The notes beneath the pieces were generated by a model. That model was not told the origin of the DNA. It saw nothing but the letters and a program-made list of their open reading frames with translations, and made no database searches. Shown here one piece after another: positions 50,292 through 59,106 of a DNA stretch of 64,000 bases. Made by a program: the position numbers and the translations under genes. Origin of the DNA: Deltaproteobacteria bacterium (lineage in GTDB: Bacteria; Myxococcota_A; UBA9160; SZUA-336); contig JAJDAJ010000035.1 in assembly GCA_029261925.1 (NCBI GenBank), forward strand, positions 1 to 64,000, written 5' to 3'. How positions within the stretch are numbered: position 1 is the first letter of the stretch; every line of letters starts with the position of its first letter.

Positions 50292-51496
50292 GTTGGCTTC
50301 ACTTTGGGCGACAGGGTCATCGGCAGCTTGAGCCAGCCTCTGAGGATGGGCGTCGGAACGCGCTCTCCGTGCGTCGCATCCAGCCTCACAAGGGGCAGGA
50401 TCGACAGCATCGACTCAAAGGCCACCTTGGCCTCCAGTCGCGCCAGTGCCGCACCGAGGCAGAAGTGGATTCCGAAGCCGAATGCCAGGTGGTCGTTGGG
50501 CTTGCGGCGAATGTCGAACTCGTCGGGGCGGTCGAAGTGGTCGGTGTCGCGATTCGCAGACGAGAACATCAGCCAGACGGCCTCCCCTTCCCGGATCTTC
50601 TTGCCCCGGACTTCCACGTCGCGGCTCGCGACCCGAAACAGCCCGCTGACGGGCGAGCAGTAACGCAGGGATTCCTCGACGAATGCTGGAACCAGGCCGG
50701 GGTTCGCGACGAGGTCGGCCAGGAGCTCCGGGCGCTCCTGCAGCACCAGGGCCGCGTTGCTGATGAGATTCGTAGTCGTCTCGTTTCCGGCGATCCACAG
50801 CAACTCGCAGAGCCGGACGAGCTCGTCGGGTCGGAGCTGCCCGCCCTCGGCCTCCGACACATGAATCAGCGCCGAGATCATGTCGTCGCCAGGCTCCTGC
50901 CGTCGTTCCTCGACGAGATCGGACAGGTACCTATCGAACTCCCCGAAGATCTCGAAGCGTCGCTCCAATGGGAAGCCCTCACCGGTCCCGATTCCGGTAA
51001 CGCCGGCCCAAAGGCGGAGGCGCTCGCGCATCGACTCCGGAACGCCCAGAATCTCCGCGATGACGACGACGGGCAGCGGGCTTGCCAGATCGTCGTATAG
51101 GTCCAGCGGTTCGTCCTTGGAGGCCTTCCGTTCGATCTCGGAGATCAGACCGTCCGCGATCTCGCGAATCCGGGGCTCCATCTCGGCGACGCGTCGGGGC
51201 GTGAACGCCCTCGACAGGTTCGTGCGCAATCGCGTGTGGTCCGGAGGATCGTTCTGGATCATCGGAAGGAAGTGGCCCTCCCCCGGATCTCGTCCCATCA
51301 TCGGTCCACCGGGTCCGATCAGCGAAGAAAAGGTGGCCGAGTCCTTTGCTGCCGAGAGCACGTCGTCGTACCTGCTCAGCGCCCAGAAGCCCAGCTCCTC
51401 GTCGAAGTGCACCGGGTCCTCCACCCTCAGGTGTGCCCAGAACGGATGCGGATCCTCCACGTATCGTGGATCGGTCAGCGGAAGTAATTGGCCCAT
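50288..51496 (-). CDS. cytochrome P450
   Basis: 402-aa soluble bacterial P450 monooxygenase. I-helix WIAGNETTTNLI, K-helix ExxR in VEESLRYCSP, and heme loop FGFGIHFCLGAALARLE with the axial Cys about residue 346. ATG 51496 follows GGAGATCGAG, so it is preferred over the TTG at 51523. No ferredoxin or reductase is nearby. The HFLPMIQNDPPDHTRLR block is typical of CYP families acting on terpenoids or steroids; the substrate is unknown. Confidence 0.92.
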   Translation of the reverse strand: MGQLLPLTDPRYVEDPHPFWAHLRVEDPVHFDEELGFWALSRYDDVLSAAKDSATFSSLIGPGGPMMGRDPGEGHFLPMIQNDPPDHTRLRTNLSRAFTPRRVAEMEPRIREIADGLISEIERKASKDEPLDLYDDLASPLPVVVIAEILGVPESMRERLRLWAGVTGIGTGEGFPLERRFEIFGEFDRYLSDLVEERRQEPGDDMISALIHVSEAEGGQLRPDELVRLCELLWIAGNETTTNLISNAALVLQERPELLADLVANPGLVPAFVEESLRYCSPVSGLFRVASRDVEVRGKKIREGEAVWLMFSSANRDTDHFDRPDEFDIRRKPNDHLAFGFGIHFCLGAALARLEAKVAFESMLSILPLVRLDATHGERVPTPILRGWLKLPMTLSPKVKPT

Positions 51497-51547
51497 CTCG
51501 ATCTCCTTTGCGGGTCCAATCAACCCGCTGAAGCGGCTTCGATTGAG

Positions 51548-51853
51548 CTAGTCGGACGCGCAGCGGAAGTGGCCTTGCACAGTGCAAGATCGCTTCTGGG
51601 CGGGCGCCCTCTCGCACACGCATTCGTCCCTGCGGTAGGTGTCCCGGTCGAGCTTACTCCCGGCTTCCGAGCAGATTCGGCGCGCCTCGCGAAAGGCATT
51701 CTTGACCGCATCTCCGCAGGCGCCGAACCGGGTCTGGAACATCGGCCTCGACGTACCGACAGCCGACCGCGAACCATCCGAGTCTGCAGTGGCGTTCCAG
51801 GCCAGCGGAGCCGCCAAGAATCCCGCCGCCACGATGATGAGAATTGAGCGCAA
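51548..51853 (-). CDS. small secreted cysteine-containing protein
   Basis: 101 aa. Signal peptide about 1-23 (LIIVAAGFLAAPLAWNATA). The mature part has six Cys (FGACGDAV, RRICSEAG, DECVCERA, RSCTVQGHFRC) suited to disulfides. TTG 51853 is preceded by AGGAGG at 8 nt. Not recognised. Lies between the P450 and tetR genes on the same strand. Confidence 0.6.
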   Translation of the reverse strand: MRSILIIVAAGFLAAPLAWNATADSDGSRSAVGTSRPMFQTRFGACGDAVKNAFREARRICSEAGSKLDRDTYRRDECVCERAPAQKRSCTVQGHFRCASD

Positions 51854-51900
51854 TGCTTCGGCCTCCTGGTTGCGTACCGCATGGGCGGAGCGACCGTCTA

Positions 51901-52530
51901 TCAGTCCACGTGCTTGAGCATCCTTCGGAAGATCTCGCGAACCTTGGGCGCCTCATCCTTCAAAGACGCGCCGTCGTGCTCCACGACGTACGCCGTCGAG
52001 TGGAGGACCGCTCCATTGAGGACGAGCGCGAGCGTCGTTGGATCGACGCCCGCCAGCTCGCCCGTGCCGACGGCTCGTCCGCAGATCTCTGAGAGCCACA
52101 AGTGGAAGTCATCCAAGATGCGCCGCGATACGTCCTCGGCCCCCGCCCGCATCCGCCACGGGAGTCCGTGGGTTCCAGCGAGCAGTAGGCGCACCAAGCC
52201 AGCGTTTTCCTCAAAGCACTCGAACAGTGAGTCGATCAGGGCGAGCAGCGCCTCGCAGGGGTCGTCGATCTCCTCCACCCGGTTCCGAACGACGCGCCGG
52301 ATCCGGTTGGCCACCCACTCCACCACCGCACCATAGATCTCGTCCTTGCCGCTGAACTCCGCGTAGAGCGACGTGAGGGACATCTCGGACGCGGCGGCGA
52401 TTTCGGACATCTGTGCACCGTCGTAGCCCTTGGTGGCGAACAGCTCCGCCGCGCCCTCGATGATGTCTGCTCGCCGGTTCGCAAGCTCTCGGAGGCGGCG
52501 GACCTCGCGCCGGGAAGGAGGTGTCGGCAT
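51901..52530 (-). CDS. TetR-family regulator, divergent from RND efflux genes
   Basis: 209 aa. N-terminal HTH about 20-65 (IIEGAAELFATKGYDGAQMSEIAAASEMSLTSLYAEFSGKDEIY, quoted in part) and an all-helical ligand domain. ATG 52530. It faces the efflux operon across 90 bp containing a 23-bp inverted repeat, so it most likely represses that operon and itself. Confidence 0.88.
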   Translation of the reverse strand: MPTPPSRREVRRLRELANRRADIIEGAAELFATKGYDGAQMSEIAAASEMSLTSLYAEFSGKDEIYGAVVEWVANRIRRVVRNRVEEIDDPCEALLALIDSLFECFEENAGLVRLLLAGTHGLPWRMRAGAEDVSRRILDDFHLWLSEICGRAVGTGELAGVDPTTLALVLNGAVLHSTAYVVEHDGASLKDEAPKVREIFRRMLKHVD

Positions 52531-52552
52531 CGCTCTTTCTCTTGTCAGAACT

Positions 52553-52575
52553 AGTATTCTCCATGCTACAATACT
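52553..52575. promoter_or_regulatory. inverted repeat, candidate TetR operator with -10 box
   Basis: AGTATT (52553-52558), 11 nt, AATACT (52570-52575). The right arm overlaps TACAAT (52567-52572), a good -10 for the efflux operon; TTGTCA (52542-52547) is a possible -35 at a long 19-bp spacing. Binding here would block transcription of the efflux genes. Confidence 0.5.
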
Positions 52576-52620
52576 CGTTCCAACCTCTTCCGTCCACCCA
52601 CTTCCGCGAGGAGCACGCCC

Positions 52621-53733
52621 TTGAGATCCGGCAGCCGCACCGCATGGATGGCCAGCGCTGTCGCGCTTGCGCTTGCCTGCGGGGGCGGGAACGAAGAGCC
52701 CCCGCTTGCGGGGCCTCCGGCCGATGTCGCCGCGATCCCCGCGCGCACTGTTCCCGTCCAGCGCCGGGATCTCGTCGATTCGATTCCCGGCACTGGAACG
52801 ATCGCGGCACACAAGACCACGGACGTCGGGCCGCGCGTTGACGGGATCATCGAGGAGATCTTCGTCCAAGTCGGTGACCGGGTGGAAGCGGGCACACCAC
52901 TATTTCGCACGCGGCAGGTCGACTACGACATGCGCGTGTCAGAGGCGCGTCAGCAACTGCGTCTTGCGGCGGCCGAGGAACGAAAGGCGGCCAGCGACCT
53001 CAAGCGGTTGCAGCAGCTCCACCGCAGCAAGGTGATCTCGGAAGAGCAAATCGAGGCGGCGCAAGTGGCGCACGAGATCGTGTCCGCGCGCCTGGGCCAG
53101 GCGCAGACGGCGCTAGAGCGTGCGCTGCAGGACCTCACCGATACCGAGGTAACAGCGCCCTATTCAGGGACCATCACGCAGCGATTCGTCGACGAGGGCG
53201 TGATGATGCGAACGATGTTGAGCAGCGGGGCGTCCGTGATTCAGATCATGAAGATCGACATAGTCTCCGCGATCGTTCGGATCCCAGCGGTGCATCTTCG
53301 GCGTATCCGAGTCGGCACTACCGCGCGCGTCGACGTCGACGGACTGGACGAGGTATTCGATACGCACGTGGCGATCCTGAACGATCGGATCGACTCGGCA
53401 TCGCGCACGATCGAGGTGCGCTTGCCAATCCGCAACGAGGACATGAGGCTCAAGCCAGGTCTGTTCGTCAAGGCCGAGCTGCTGCCGGAGGCGCGCAACG
53501 CGCGCGTGCTCGAGCGCTCCGCTCTCATGGGCCGCGCCCCCGACTTGTTCGTCTTCGTGCAGGAGCAGAGTCGGGCCGCGCGGCGTCCCATCAGCGTGCG
53601 CGACTTCGACGCCGAATACGTAGAGATCCTTGACGGACTCGACATCGGAGAGTTGGTAGTCGTGAGCCGCAACGGCACGCCCCTCCGGGAGGGGGCACTG
53701 CTGACGCTCGAGGCTTCGGATGTGGCTCTCTGA
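52621..53733 (+). CDS. RND efflux periplasmic adaptor (lipoprotein)
   Basis: 370 aa. Signal sequence with lipobox-like LALAC near residue 20. The barrel-sandwich part (IPGTGTIAAHKTTDVGPRVDGII and VGDRVEAGTPLFR), a helical hairpin about 105-165, and the second lipoyl half (VTAPYSGTITQRFVDEG) are the HlyD/AcrA pattern. TTG 52621 with GAGGAG upstream. The stop overlaps the pump gene by 14 nt. No TolC-type outer channel gene is present. Confidence 0.88.
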   Translation: MRSGSRTAWMASAVALALACGGGNEEPPLAGPPADVAAIPARTVPVQRRDLVDSIPGTGTIAAHKTTDVGPRVDGIIEEIFVQVGDRVEAGTPLFRTRQVDYDMRVSEARQQLRLAAAEERKAASDLKRLQQLHRSKVISEEQIEAAQVAHEIVSARLGQAQTALERALQDLTDTEVTAPYSGTITQRFVDEGVMMRTMLSSGASVIQIMKIDIVSAIVRIPAVHLRRIRVGTTARVDVDGLDEVFDTHVAILNDRIDSASRTIEVRLPIRNEDMRLKPGLFVKAELLPEARNARVLERSALMGRAPDLFVFVQEQSRAARRPISVRDFDAEYVEILDGLDIGELVVVSRNGTPLREGALLTLEASDVAL

Positions 53734-56700
53734 GATTTCCGTCCGGCGGCCTGTGTTCGCGGTGATGCTCATCGGCTCGCTCACCGGGCTGGGCTGGGTG
53801 TCGCTTGGTCGCCTCGGCGTCGACTTCTTTCCCCGGATGGCGCAGCCAGTCGTCACCGTGACCACGGTGATCGAAGGCGCCTCACCGGAGACGATGGAGA
53901 CCGAGGTCACGGAGATCCTAGAGGAGGAAATCAGCAACCTCGCGGGCCTGGACTCTCTGATCTCGAAGAGCTCCGAGGGCGTTTCGCAGGTCCTGGCCTC
54001 CTTCGATCTGGAGGTGGATGCCGAGATCGCCGCGCAGGACGTTCGGGACAAAGTGGCGCTCGCACGGCGAGAGCTGCCTGCCGATGTCGAGCCGCCGATG
54101 GTCGAGAAGCTCGACCCGGACGCCCTCCCGATCTTCTCGATCATGGTCGCGGGAAATCGCTCCGTCCGGGAGCTGACGCGCTACGCCGACGACGTGGTGA
54201 AGGAGCGCGTCCAGCGGGTGCCGGGGGTCGGGTCGGTCCGCATCGTTGGCGGGCGGGAGCGCGAGGTTCGCGTCTGGCTCGACGTGTACCGGCTCCGCGC
54301 CTACGGGCTCGCAGCGAGCGACGTCATCCGCGCCATACAGACGCAGCATGCGGAGATCCCGGGCGGCCGCCTCGAGACGCCGGCTGGCGCCTCCGAGTTC
54401 TCGTTCAAGACGATGGGAGAGGTCGACTCGGTCGAGGAATTCGGCGAGATCGTCGTTGCCTATCGAGAAGGTCCCATCCGTGTGCGCGACGTTGCTCGCG
54501 TTGAGGACGGGATGGAGGATCAACGGACCTACGCCGAGCTCGACGGCATGCCAGGCGTGACGCTGGAGATCCGCCGCCAGTCGCGCCGCAATACGGTCGA
54601 GGTTGCACGTTCGGTCCGTCAGGTCGTCGATCGTATTCAGAGCGAGGCGCCGCCGGACATCCGGCTGATCGTCGCACGCGACATCTCGCGCTTCATCGAG
54701 TCGTCAGTGAACGACGTCTTCGTCGACCTTGCGCTCGGGGGTCTGCTCGCTGCCCTGGTGACCCTGGCGTTTCTGCGCAGCCTGCGAACGACCCTGATTG
54801 TGACGCTTGCGATCCCGGCATCGGTCATCTCGACGTTCTTGCTCTTCTTTGCGGCCGACATCACGCTCAACCTGCTGACTCTGATCGCCCTGACAATCTC
54901 GATCGGGATCCTGATCGACGATGCCATCGTCGTCCTCGAGGCGATCCATCGCCGCATCGAAGCCGGGGAGGCCCCTCCGCTGGCCGCGGTCAACGGAACG
55001 CGGGATGTCTCAGGAGCGGTCGTAGCGGCCACGCTGGCGATTGTCGGTGTCTTTGTTCCTATCGCCTTCATGGAGGGAACGATCGGCCGACTGTTCTTCG
55101 AGTATGGACTCACGGTCGTATTCGCCGTGAGCATCTCCTTGCTGGTCGCCTTCAGCCTGACCCCCATGCTCTCTTCGCGCTTTCTCGGTCACACGGAGCG
55201 TCACGGCCGCATCTTCAGCGCGCTTGAGCGGCTGTACGCGCGGCTCGAGGCCGCCTATTCCAGCCTTCTGGCTCTGGCCCTGCGAAGACGGCCGGCGGTC
55301 CTTGGCCTGGCGGCCGCCTCCATCGTCCTGGCGGTGATGGTCGCACGCTCGATCCCCCTCGAGTTCACCTCCCATGTAGACCGCGGGGAGTTCGAGGCGA
55401 GGATCGAGCTTCCGCTGGGTACCGGTGTCAGCGAGACGAAGCGTGTGGGTCGCCAGGTTCAGGCAGCGTTGCAGGAGCTCGAGCACGTCCGCTCCGTCTT
55501 CATGACGGTTGGAGCGGGGAGCCAGGGCCGCGTGAACGAGGCTGACTTCTACGTCAGGGTGGCCCACAAGCACGATCGCGATGAGGGCCTGTTGGAGCTC
55601 ATGGATCGCGCGCGGGGTGTCATCCGGCGCGCTGCACCCCGGGCGCGCCGCACGAATGTCAACGAGGTGTCCTTCGTATCGGGAGGAGGCTTTACCGCGT
55701 TCAGTCTCCAGTACTCCTTGCAGGGCCCGAGCCTGGAGGCCCTCGACGCCCTCAGTCAGCGGATTCTCAGCGCGATGCAGAAGAGCCCGGACTTCGTTGA
55801 CGCGAGGGTCAGCTACGAGAGCGGCAAGCCCGAGGTACAGGCGAGGGTAGACCGCTCGAGGGCTGCGGATCTGGGCGTCCCGCTGGAACCCCTCGCCCAG
55901 ACGCTGCGCGCGATGGTGGGTGGGCTCGACATCGCGACCTACGAGGAGGACGGCGAACGCTACGACGTTCGCGTGCGCCTCGAGGCCGACCAGCGCGACG
56001 ATCCGACGAAGCTGGGCCTCATCCAGGTGACGGCCCAGGACGGTCGCCTCGTGGACCTTGAGAACGTTGCGTCGCTGGAGATCGCCTCCGGCCCAGTGCA
56101 GATCGATCGCGAGGACCGTGGCCGCAAGGTCGACATCTTCGCGAACATGCCGGCGGGTGTTGCCCTCGGAACGTCCATGCAGCGACTGGACCAAATCGTC
56201 GCCGAGGTCGGATTGCCCGAGGGCTACGTGGGGCAACATCGCAGCTGGGGAGAGCGCGTTCAGGAAACCGCTGCTGCCGTCAAGTTGTCGGCCCTGATTG
56301 CGATGGCCGCGCTCTACATGATCCTCGCCAGTCAGTTCAACAGCTTCACCCAGCCGGTTGTGGTGATGATGACCGCCCCGCTGTCCCTCGTCGGCGCCTT
56401 CGTCGCGCTCGCGATCACGGGGACGGCCCTGGGCGCGCTGTCGCAGATCGCTCTGCTCGCGCTGATGGGCCTGGTCATGAAGAACGGCATCTTGCTCGTC
56501 GATTACGCGAACCAGCTGCTCAGCGAAGCCGGGTCGGCCCGGGAGGCGATGTTGCGCGCGGGACCGGTGCGGCTTCGGCCGGTGCTGATGACGGCGCTTT
56601 CGACCGTGGGGGGGATGATTCCCGTCGCGATCTCGCGCGCCGATGGCGCTGAGTTTCGCACCGCCATGGGCATCCTGGCGATTGGCGGGATGCTCTCCTC

Positions 56701-56836
56701 CACAATACTGACACTCGTCGTGGTTCCGGTGATCTACACCTACCTTGATGATGCGGAAACGTGGGTCTCGCGCGGCGTTACGCGGATCAGGCGCTGGACG
56801 GCTGGAACAGGTTCGGTCATTGAGCCAGCTCCTTAG
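53720..56836 (+). CDS. RND-family efflux pump (HAE1 type)
   Basis: 1038 aa, the full family length, with twelve expected membrane helices and two large periplasmic loops. N-terminal MWLSEISVRRPVFAVMLIGSL, the TM4 region LIALTISIGILIDDAIVVLEAIHRRIE with the proton-relay Asp pair (quoted in part), and the C-terminal LMGLVMKNGILLVDYANQ are AcrB/MdtC-like. Acts with the adaptor upstream to expel hydrophobic compounds. Confidence 0.93.
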   Translation: MWLSEISVRRPVFAVMLIGSLTGLGWVSLGRLGVDFFPRMAQPVVTVTTVIEGASPETMETEVTEILEEEISNLAGLDSLISKSSEGVSQVLASFDLEVDAEIAAQDVRDKVALARRELPADVEPPMVEKLDPDALPIFSIMVAGNRSVRELTRYADDVVKERVQRVPGVGSVRIVGGREREVRVWLDVYRLRAYGLAASDVIRAIQTQHAEIPGGRLETPAGASEFSFKTMGEVDSVEEFGEIVVAYREGPIRVRDVARVEDGMEDQRTYAELDGMPGVTLEIRRQSRRNTVEVARSVRQVVDRIQSEAPPDIRLIVARDISRFIESSVNDVFVDLALGGLLAALVTLAFLRSLRTTLIVTLAIPASVISTFLLFFAADITLNLLTLIALTISIGILIDDAIVVLEAIHRRIEAGEAPPLAAVNGTRDVSGAVVAATLAIVGVFVPIAFMEGTIGRLFFEYGLTVVFAVSISLLVAFSLTPMLSSRFLGHTERHGRIFSALERLYARLEAAYSSLLALALRRRPAVLGLAAASIVLAVMVARSIPLEFTSHVDRGEFEARIELPLGTGVSETKRVGRQVQAALQELEHVRSVFMTVGAGSQGRVNEADFYVRVAHKHDRDEGLLELMDRARGVIRRAAPRARRTNVNEVSFVSGGGFTAFSLQYSLQGPSLEALDALSQRILSAMQKSPDFVDARVSYESGKPEVQARVDRSRAADLGVPLEPLAQTLRAMVGGLDIATYEEDGERYDVRVRLEADQRDDPTKLGLIQVTAQDGRLVDLENVASLEIASGPVQIDREDRGRKVDIFANMPAGVALGTSMQRLDQIVAEVGLPEGYVGQHRSWGERVQETAAAVKLSALIAMAALYMILASQFNSFTQPVVVMMTAPLSLVGAFVALAITGTALGALSQIALLALMGLVMKNGILLVDYANQLLSEAGSAREAMLRAGPVRLRPVLMTALSTVGGMIPVAISRADGAEFRTAMGILAIGGMLSSTILTLVVVPVIYTYLDDAETWVSRGVTRIRRWTAGTGSVIEPAP

Positions 56837-56942
56837 TAGGCGAGAGGTCGCCCATGCCCAGACAGTCGACAAGTGCGTTCAACATCCTCGCAGGGATTGA
56901 TTCGCCTATCGAATGTGCGGCATCTGGTCAGGAAGCGTGGGG

Positions 56943-57571
56943 ATGAACAGGACTCGCGAGCACCCCCATCATGCGCGGAGCGAGTGGATCAGGCAGCGTA
57001 TCTTGAAGGCCGCGCTGGAACTTCTCGCAACGGGCGGTCCGGTCGCCGTCAGCTACCGCGCCGTGGCGGATCGAGCTGGGGTATCGCTCAGCTCCGTCAC
57101 CTACCATTTCAAATCCAAGCACGACCTGCTAGGCGAGGTGTATCGCCTGCATCTAGTGGGGCTTAGAGAGCGGACGCGTTTGCTTGTTTCGACACCTTCC
57201 CTGCGACCGAGCTGCGACGCGGGCATCACCGCTCGTGACTGCTTCGTAGCGAGCGTCGCGCATTATCTCGAACAGGGTGTCCGAGAGGATCGACTTGGCT
57301 CTCTGGCGACCTTCGAGCTCGCGCTTGAACGAGCACGCGACCCAGCGCTGCGGGCGGACCTGAGCGGAGCGGACCTAGGGCCAGATACTCATGCGATCGA
57401 GCTGCTTCGCAGCTTGGGTTCGGTAGCGCCCGAAGTCGACGCAGATCTACTGACAGTCGTGCTCAATGGCCTGTGTCTGGCCTTGCTAGCCGGGGGGAAG
57501 GCTCGAGCTTGGCAACCCGAGTACCGGAACTGGTGGAGCGCCTGGCCGATCTGTTCTCGATTGAACGCTGA
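56943..57571 (+). pseudogene. TetR-family regulator with frameshift in a G6 run
   Basis: The HTH (ILKAALELLATGGPVAVSYRAVADRAGVSLSSVTYHF, quoted in part) and most of the ligand domain read from ATG 56943. At GGGGGG (57492-57497) the frame breaks. One more G would continue it as LLAGGEGSSLATRVPELVERL and ADLFSIER to a stop at 57569-57571, a normal TetR end. As given, the frame instead runs 290 nt further through unrelated DNA. Either a real or phase-variable mutation or a sequencing error. Confidence 0.7.
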
Positions 57572-57680
57572 GTACTGCAGCTCCAGCTCCATCAGCAGCA
57601 CCCTGTTCGCGGATGTGCCGCCGTCTGGTAATCGGGTTGCGCTGGATGATTCAGGCCGCCTAGCGAGCGACAAGCTAGCG

Positions 57681-57716
57681 CGAAGGGTCGTCCGGGTTCG
57701 AATCCCGGCTGTACCA
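57681..57716 (+). other. tRNA 3'-end fragment (T-arm and acceptor half)
   Basis: A T-arm CCGGG-TTCGAAT-CCCGG (57692-57708) is followed by CTGTACC and A at the exact acceptor and discriminator distance; CCA is not encoded. No matching 5' acceptor GGTACAG, D-arm or seven-base anticodon loop is found upstream, so it is not a whole tRNA gene. It looks like a displaced attachment-site fragment from a different tRNA than tRNA-Pro. Confidence 0.55.
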
Positions 57717-57755
57717 TGTCGCGGCGTTCCTCGATCTCTGTGCGTGGGTGACGGT

Positions 57756-58331
57756 CTAGCGCCCGCAGTTGTCGAGCCCGCGCAGCAGAAAGTCCGTGAC
57801 GACCTCGGCCATCTCTTCGTGCGAAATCACGCCGCCGTCGACTCGAAACGCCTCCAGTGAGTCTGTCGTCACCAGCGAACGCCACGCGATCACCCAGATG
57901 CGCGGATTCACATCGGGCCGAAGGTGGCCGCGTCCGATGCCCAGCTTGATCACCGAACCCATCAGGGCCCAGAGGCGATGGACGCGGCCGAGGTGATGAC
58001 GCAGGTCGGCTGGAAGTTTTCCGGCGGTCACTTCCGATGCGAGTTGTCCGTAGACTCGGACGTGGTAGAAGCCCACGACGTTGATCGCGCGGATCATGGC
58101 GTCCGCACCGGCATCCCTATCGCGGCTGATTTCGGCGAGGCGACTCTCCGCCGAGTCGAGCATCTCTTCGAGCAGCGCCTCAAGCAGACCCATGCGCGTA
58201 CCAAAGCGGCGATACAGCGTCGGCTCTGACACGCGTGCGCTTAAAGAGATCGCCTTGGCATCTGCTGCGAACCCAGATTCGCTGCAGGTTTCGCGCGCGG
58301 CTGCAAGAATTCGCTCCCGCGTGGCATCCAT
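57756..58331 (-). CDS. TetR-family regulator
   Basis: 191 aa. HTH about 5-50 (ILAAARETCSESGFAADAKAISLSARVSEPTLYRRFGTRMGLLEALL, quoted in part), then a helical ligand domain. ATG 58331. An 18-bp perfect palindrome lies 28 nt upstream and recurs beyond the next small gene, so it probably regulates itself and those genes. Confidence 0.88.
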   Translation of the reverse strand: MDATRERILAAARETCSESGFAADAKAISLSARVSEPTLYRRFGTRMGLLEALLEEMLDSAESRLAEISRDRDAGADAMIRAINVVGFYHVRVYGQLASEVTAGKLPADLRHHLGRVHRLWALMGSVIKLGIGRGHLRPDVNPRIWVIAWRSLVTTDSLEAFRVDGGVISHEEMAEVVTDFLLRGLDNCGR

Positions 58332-58358
58332 CTCCTCCGCCTAACTATCATGCGCAGA

Positions 58359-58376
58359 GCGTAGTCGCGACTACGC
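58359..58376. promoter_or_regulatory. 18-bp perfect palindrome, copy 1 (TetR operator)
   Basis: GCGTAGTCGCGACTACGC lies between the divergent tetR (start 58331) and the small gene at 58421/58445. Identical to the copy at 58672-58689. Size, symmetry and place fit a TetR-family operator. Confidence 0.7.
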
Positions 58377-58444
58377 GAATCCAGGCGGGAATGGCGATCC
58401 AACGGCGCTAAAGATCACCGTTGTCTCGCCCGAACAGAACGAAT

Positions 58445-58663
58445 ATGGATCTGTCTGGGCTGGTACATATTGACTTGGGACTCGGCGCCCTCGACGTCGA
58501 CTTTCGCTCGCGAGATGGGGACACAGGGCCGGTCGTCTACCTGATCATTCGGGGGAGCCAGACGGTTCGGCTCTCGATTGGCACCCACAGCGCGGCACAA
58601 GCACGTGCGCTGGCTGCTGGTGCTCTGGCGATGGCGCGGCTCTTTGAAGAGCTGAGCGAGTGA
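58445..58663 (+). CDS. small hypothetical protein between palindromes
   Basis: 72 aa from ATG 58445, or 80 aa from TTG 58421. Beta-rich first half (LVHIDLGLGALDVDFRS, PVVYLIIRGSQTVRLSIG) and Ala-rich helix at the end (AAQARALAAGALAMARLFEEL). Not recognised. It lies between the two palindrome copies, which suggests control by the adjacent TetR. Confidence 0.55.
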   Translation: MDLSGLVHIDLGLGALDVDFRSRDGDTGPVVYLIIRGSQTVRLSIGTHSAAQARALAAGALAMARLFEELSE

Positions 58664-58671
58664 ATCCTTCA

Positions 58672-58689
58672 GCGTAGTCGCGACTACGC
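58672..58689. promoter_or_regulatory. 18-bp perfect palindrome, copy 2
   Basis: Exact copy of 58359-58376, 8 bp after the stop of the small gene and 57 bp before the ATG of the PilZ-like gene at 58747. Confidence 0.7.
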
Positions 58690-58746
58690 AAATGCACCCA
58701 GAGAGTCACACACCAGGTTGTAGGCGGCGGTGCCGATCGAGACTCC

Positions 58747-59074
58747 ATGCTTTCTCGCCGAGTGCCGCCTGTTCCGACGTTGTTCGAGACAGCGGACCTG
58801 AAGGCGGAGGCCCGGCTTGAGGCGGTGCGCCTCAGTAGCTTCGACCTGTCGAGTGACCGAATCCCGCTCGACGGGGAATGGGTGCACGTGCGGCTGAAGC
58901 CCGCGCGACGTACCGGCGATCGATGTGACGGGGCTCGTGCGCGACTTGGTCCCCTCCGAGCAGGGCTCCTACTTTCGGGTCCAGCTCGAAGAGGTGACCG
59001 GCGCGTATGCTGACTTCTCCTTCTTGGATGACGGCTATGTGCCTGAAATGGCGGTAGATTTGGTGATCTTGTAG
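58747..59074 (+). pseudogene. PilZ-like gene with frameshift
   Basis: From ATG 58747 the frame gives LEAVRLSSFDLSSDRIPLDG and EWVHVRLKPAR, then needs a 1-nt shift near 58905-58912 to continue as VPAIDVTGLVRDLVPSEQGS and YFRVQLEEVTGAYADF to a stop at 59072-59074. Together this resembles a PilZ barrel, but the c-di-GMP RxxxR motif is not seen and DxSxxG is DLSSDR. Broken gene or sequencing error; the family call is tentative. Confidence 0.45.
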
Positions 59075-59106
59075 GGTTCGCGGTTCGGGAAACCCTGGAG
59101 TCTGGA

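Noticed and set aside
53164..56872. long antisense frames under the RND pump genes
   Set aside because: Complement of a clear AcrB-type pump; His/Arg-rich products typical of mirrored high-GC genes.
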